From positions 372,001-436,000 of the forward strand of contig PPXM03000007.1 of the NCBI GenBank assembly GCA_003707065.3: a stretch of 64,000 nucleotides of DNA, in the 5' to 3' direction. Below the pieces are notes generated by a model, which was not told the DNA's origin, did no database searches, and worked only from the letters and a program-made list of their open reading frames with translations. Source of the stretch: Trigonopsis variabilis. Taxonomy: Eukaryota > Ascomycota > Trigonopsidomycetes > Trigonopsidales > Trigonopsidaceae. Shown piece by piece: positions 62,217-64,000 of this stretch. Position 1 is the first letter of the stretch. Each line of letters starts with the position of its first letter. The translations under genes and the position numbers were made by a program.

Positions 62217-62546
62217 TTAGTTCTTGTCATTTTTCTCAATAGGAATTCCTCCATTCTCAAAAGGAGCTTCTTTCCGGGCCTCGTCGAGCATATTTCGGAT
62301 TCCGTTTCGATCCAGAGCCACCTGAATACATGATTGATACTGTTCCCATACGTCCTGACAAGGATTTTCCAGCTAAAAGTCAGTACTCCAAACGCAGCAC
62401 CACTAATTACCCCTTTTCCGGCTAAGAATTCTGGAGTTAGTGGAATGAACAACAAGAAGCGCCTTACTAGTACTATACCACTCATTAAAACATTCATCAT
62501 AAGCCTTTTTCTTGTCCGTACATTCCGGGGCAAAGCTTGAGCTCAT
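62217..62546 (-). CDS. MDM35: Mdm35/TRIAP1, intermembrane-space partner of Ups proteins
   Basis: Three exons, 62546-62468, 62430-62411 and 62372-62217, with introns of 37 and 38 nt, give 84 residues. MSSSFAPECTDKKKAYDECFNEWYS, then KFLAGKG (from a 20-nt exon), then NPCQDVWEQYQSCIQVALDRNGI and EARKEAPFENGG follow Mdm35 closely. The twin CX9C motif (ECTDKKKAYDEC and CQDVWEQYQSC) directs Mia40-dependent import. Mdm35 stabilises Ups1 and Ups2, which move phosphatidic acid and phosphatidylserine between mitochondrial membranes. It is divergent from RRP6, with 181 bp between the ATGs. Confidence 0.93.
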
Positions 62547-62727
62547 TGTGAAGACCTTTGGCGAACGATAAAGTGCGACTCGTAGCTTGTTGGAGTTACG
62601 CAAGTCAGCTGCTCAATTTAGAGAGGCAACGAAATTGAAAGCAGAGCGAGACGTCGGTTGCACTGCAATTAGAAAGGAACTCTGCAAAAACTAAACTCCC
62701 AACCACACTACCAAATTTTTCGTCCCA

Positions 62728-64000
62728 ATGGACCCCGACCACCTTGTTAAAAGCGTGGCCAAAGTGGTCAAGGATGTCAATACACTGGCATCTAATGATA
62801 TCCGTTTCAACAAGACAGTCGACAAGACCTACACCTCTCTCATCGACCAGTCTAGCTTTGATCTATCGGGACTAATTAAGGAGTTTGCTCATTATATCAA
62901 GCCAAATTCGTCCTTTCCCGATGATATTGAGGCAAATTGGAATCAGGTTCAGGAGATGACTGATTTACTACTTGAGAAGACGGTAAGATCAAACAAGCGG
63001 CCCCTGATGCTAACCAGTAGGACATTATACTAGATAATTTAACCAACAAGAACAAGACGGCAGCTGTATCAAACACTAGTCACTATCAAGGCTTAGCTCC
63101 GCACCTCAGGAAGGCTAATATTTTGAGGCCTCAGCTTCGATTCCGTCGACGATTCGATAACCGATTAAACGTACCGTTCCGGCCTGTCTTGACTGAGAAA
63201 CCGAACGGAGTAGTAAATCTAGACTCGTCTCTCAATATAATTCGACCTGATGAAGGAATAGAATACTACGAAAACCCTTACAAGAACGAAATAATGACGT
63301 TGGACTACCCAGACCAAGTTTTCAAGATAAAATCGTCCCAATCACCTCAGCCTTGGGGAAAGACAAAGCCAATGTGGGTCGATGATTTAGACAAACTTGG
63401 GGAGATGCTCCAAGACTTGCGCCAAGCTACTGAGCTAGCGGTGGATCTGGAACACCATGACTATCGATCTTACGAAGGAATTGTATGTCTAATGCAAATA
63501 AGCACAAGAGAAAATGACTACCTTATCGACACGCTCGCTCTTCACGACGACCTCGAGTGCCTGAATGAAGTTTTCACTGACCCTAAGATTCTCAAAGTCT
63601 TCCATGGTGCTTTTATGGATATTATGTGGCTCCAGCGTGACTTTGGATTGTACATCGTCAGCTTGTTCGATACGTTTGTTGCGTCGAAGGCTTTAGGATT
63701 ACCTGGCCATGGCCTTGCCTTCTTGTTGACGCATTATGCCAACTTTGAGACGTCCAAAAAGTACCAATTGGCAGACTGGAGGATCCGTCCTTTACCGGAG
63801 GAGATGTCAAGCTATGCCCAGAGCGATACGCACTTTCTACTCTATATCTACGACCAAATGCGAAACGAGATCCTTAACAAGGAGAAAACTGGCAAGAACG
63901 ACCCCGAGAAAATGCGACGGGTTCTGGCGCAGTCTCGCAAAGTGGCCGCTCAACATTTTGTACCCAGCCAATACGATGAGCAGAATGGCCTCTATGGTAA
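62728..64000 (+). CDS. RRP6: Rrp6, nuclear exosome 3'-5' exonuclease, 3' truncated
   Basis: Exon 1 is 62728-62982, a 38-nt intron follows (GTAAGA, GCTAAC, AGTAG), and exon 2 runs from 63021 off the window end, still open. 411 complete codons are visible. The PMC2NT region (exon 1 and the junction LLEKTDIILDNL) binds Rrp47. The exonuclease domain shows the DEDD-Y residues: AVDLEHHDYRSYEG (Exo I), FHGAFMDIMWLQRDFGLYIVSLFDT (Exo II) and YAQSDTHFLLYIYD (Exo III). The start of the HRDC domain should lie at or beyond the window edge. It trims nuclear RNAs with the exosome. Confidence 0.95.

Noticed and set aside
1-64000. CUG-Ser genetic code
   Set aside because: CTG codes for conserved leucines, for example in the LLKAYQ motif of COY1 and ALEQ of KAP104.

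Overview
This is nuclear DNA of an ascomycete fungus, most likely an early-diverging yeast-like lineage. The gene set is fungal: Atp12, Atg27, Coy1, Kap104, Bud14/Tea4, Fol1, Erg27, Gpi1, Sds23, Mdm35, Rrp6 and two Zn(II)2Cys6 regulators. CTG falls at conserved leucine positions, so the CUG-Ser code does not apply. The genus cannot be named from this window. Most introns are extremely short (31-42 nt), and the branch point sits almost against the acceptor.

Bases 1-38915 are gene-dense. In order they hold: a Ser-rich PH-like protein (5' truncated), ATP12, an Hsp20 with a cysteine-rich arm, ATG27, a TDA10-like kinase, NOP1, RPL17, COY1, KAP104, a BUD14/TEA4-type SH3 protein, a protein kinase, an Mpv17 family protein, FOL1, a Gfo/Idh/MocA oxidoreductase, two MFS transporters, a homocysteine S-methyltransferase, PAC1, an ING protein, a Ser-rich protein, ERG27 and NCS6. 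Many spacers here carry small tandem repeats. Two of these repeats run into the stop codon of the neighbouring gene.

Bases 38916-48451 are gene-poor. The one clear gene is a five-exon Zn2Cys6 regulator (42119-43247), whose zinc cluster is split around a 16-nt exon. It has 3.2 kb of apparent non-coding DNA on its 3' side and 5.2 kb on its 5' side, the latter shared with the divergent SDS23.

Bases 48452-64000 are dense again: SDS23, MRP4, YMC1, an AMMECR1 protein, an ER TPR-DnaJ protein, GPI1, a candidate small two-helix membrane protein, a second Zn2Cys6 regulator, mitochondrial ribosomal protein bL35m, MDM35 and the 5' part of RRP6. Three of these (the small membrane protein, bL35m and MDM35) only appear once 33-38 nt introns are removed.

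The genes do not form one pathway; this is a housekeeping segment. Mitochondrial functions recur (ATP12, MRP4, YMC1, bL35m, MDM35). No rRNA, tRNA, CRISPR array, transposon or virus-derived element was recognised.
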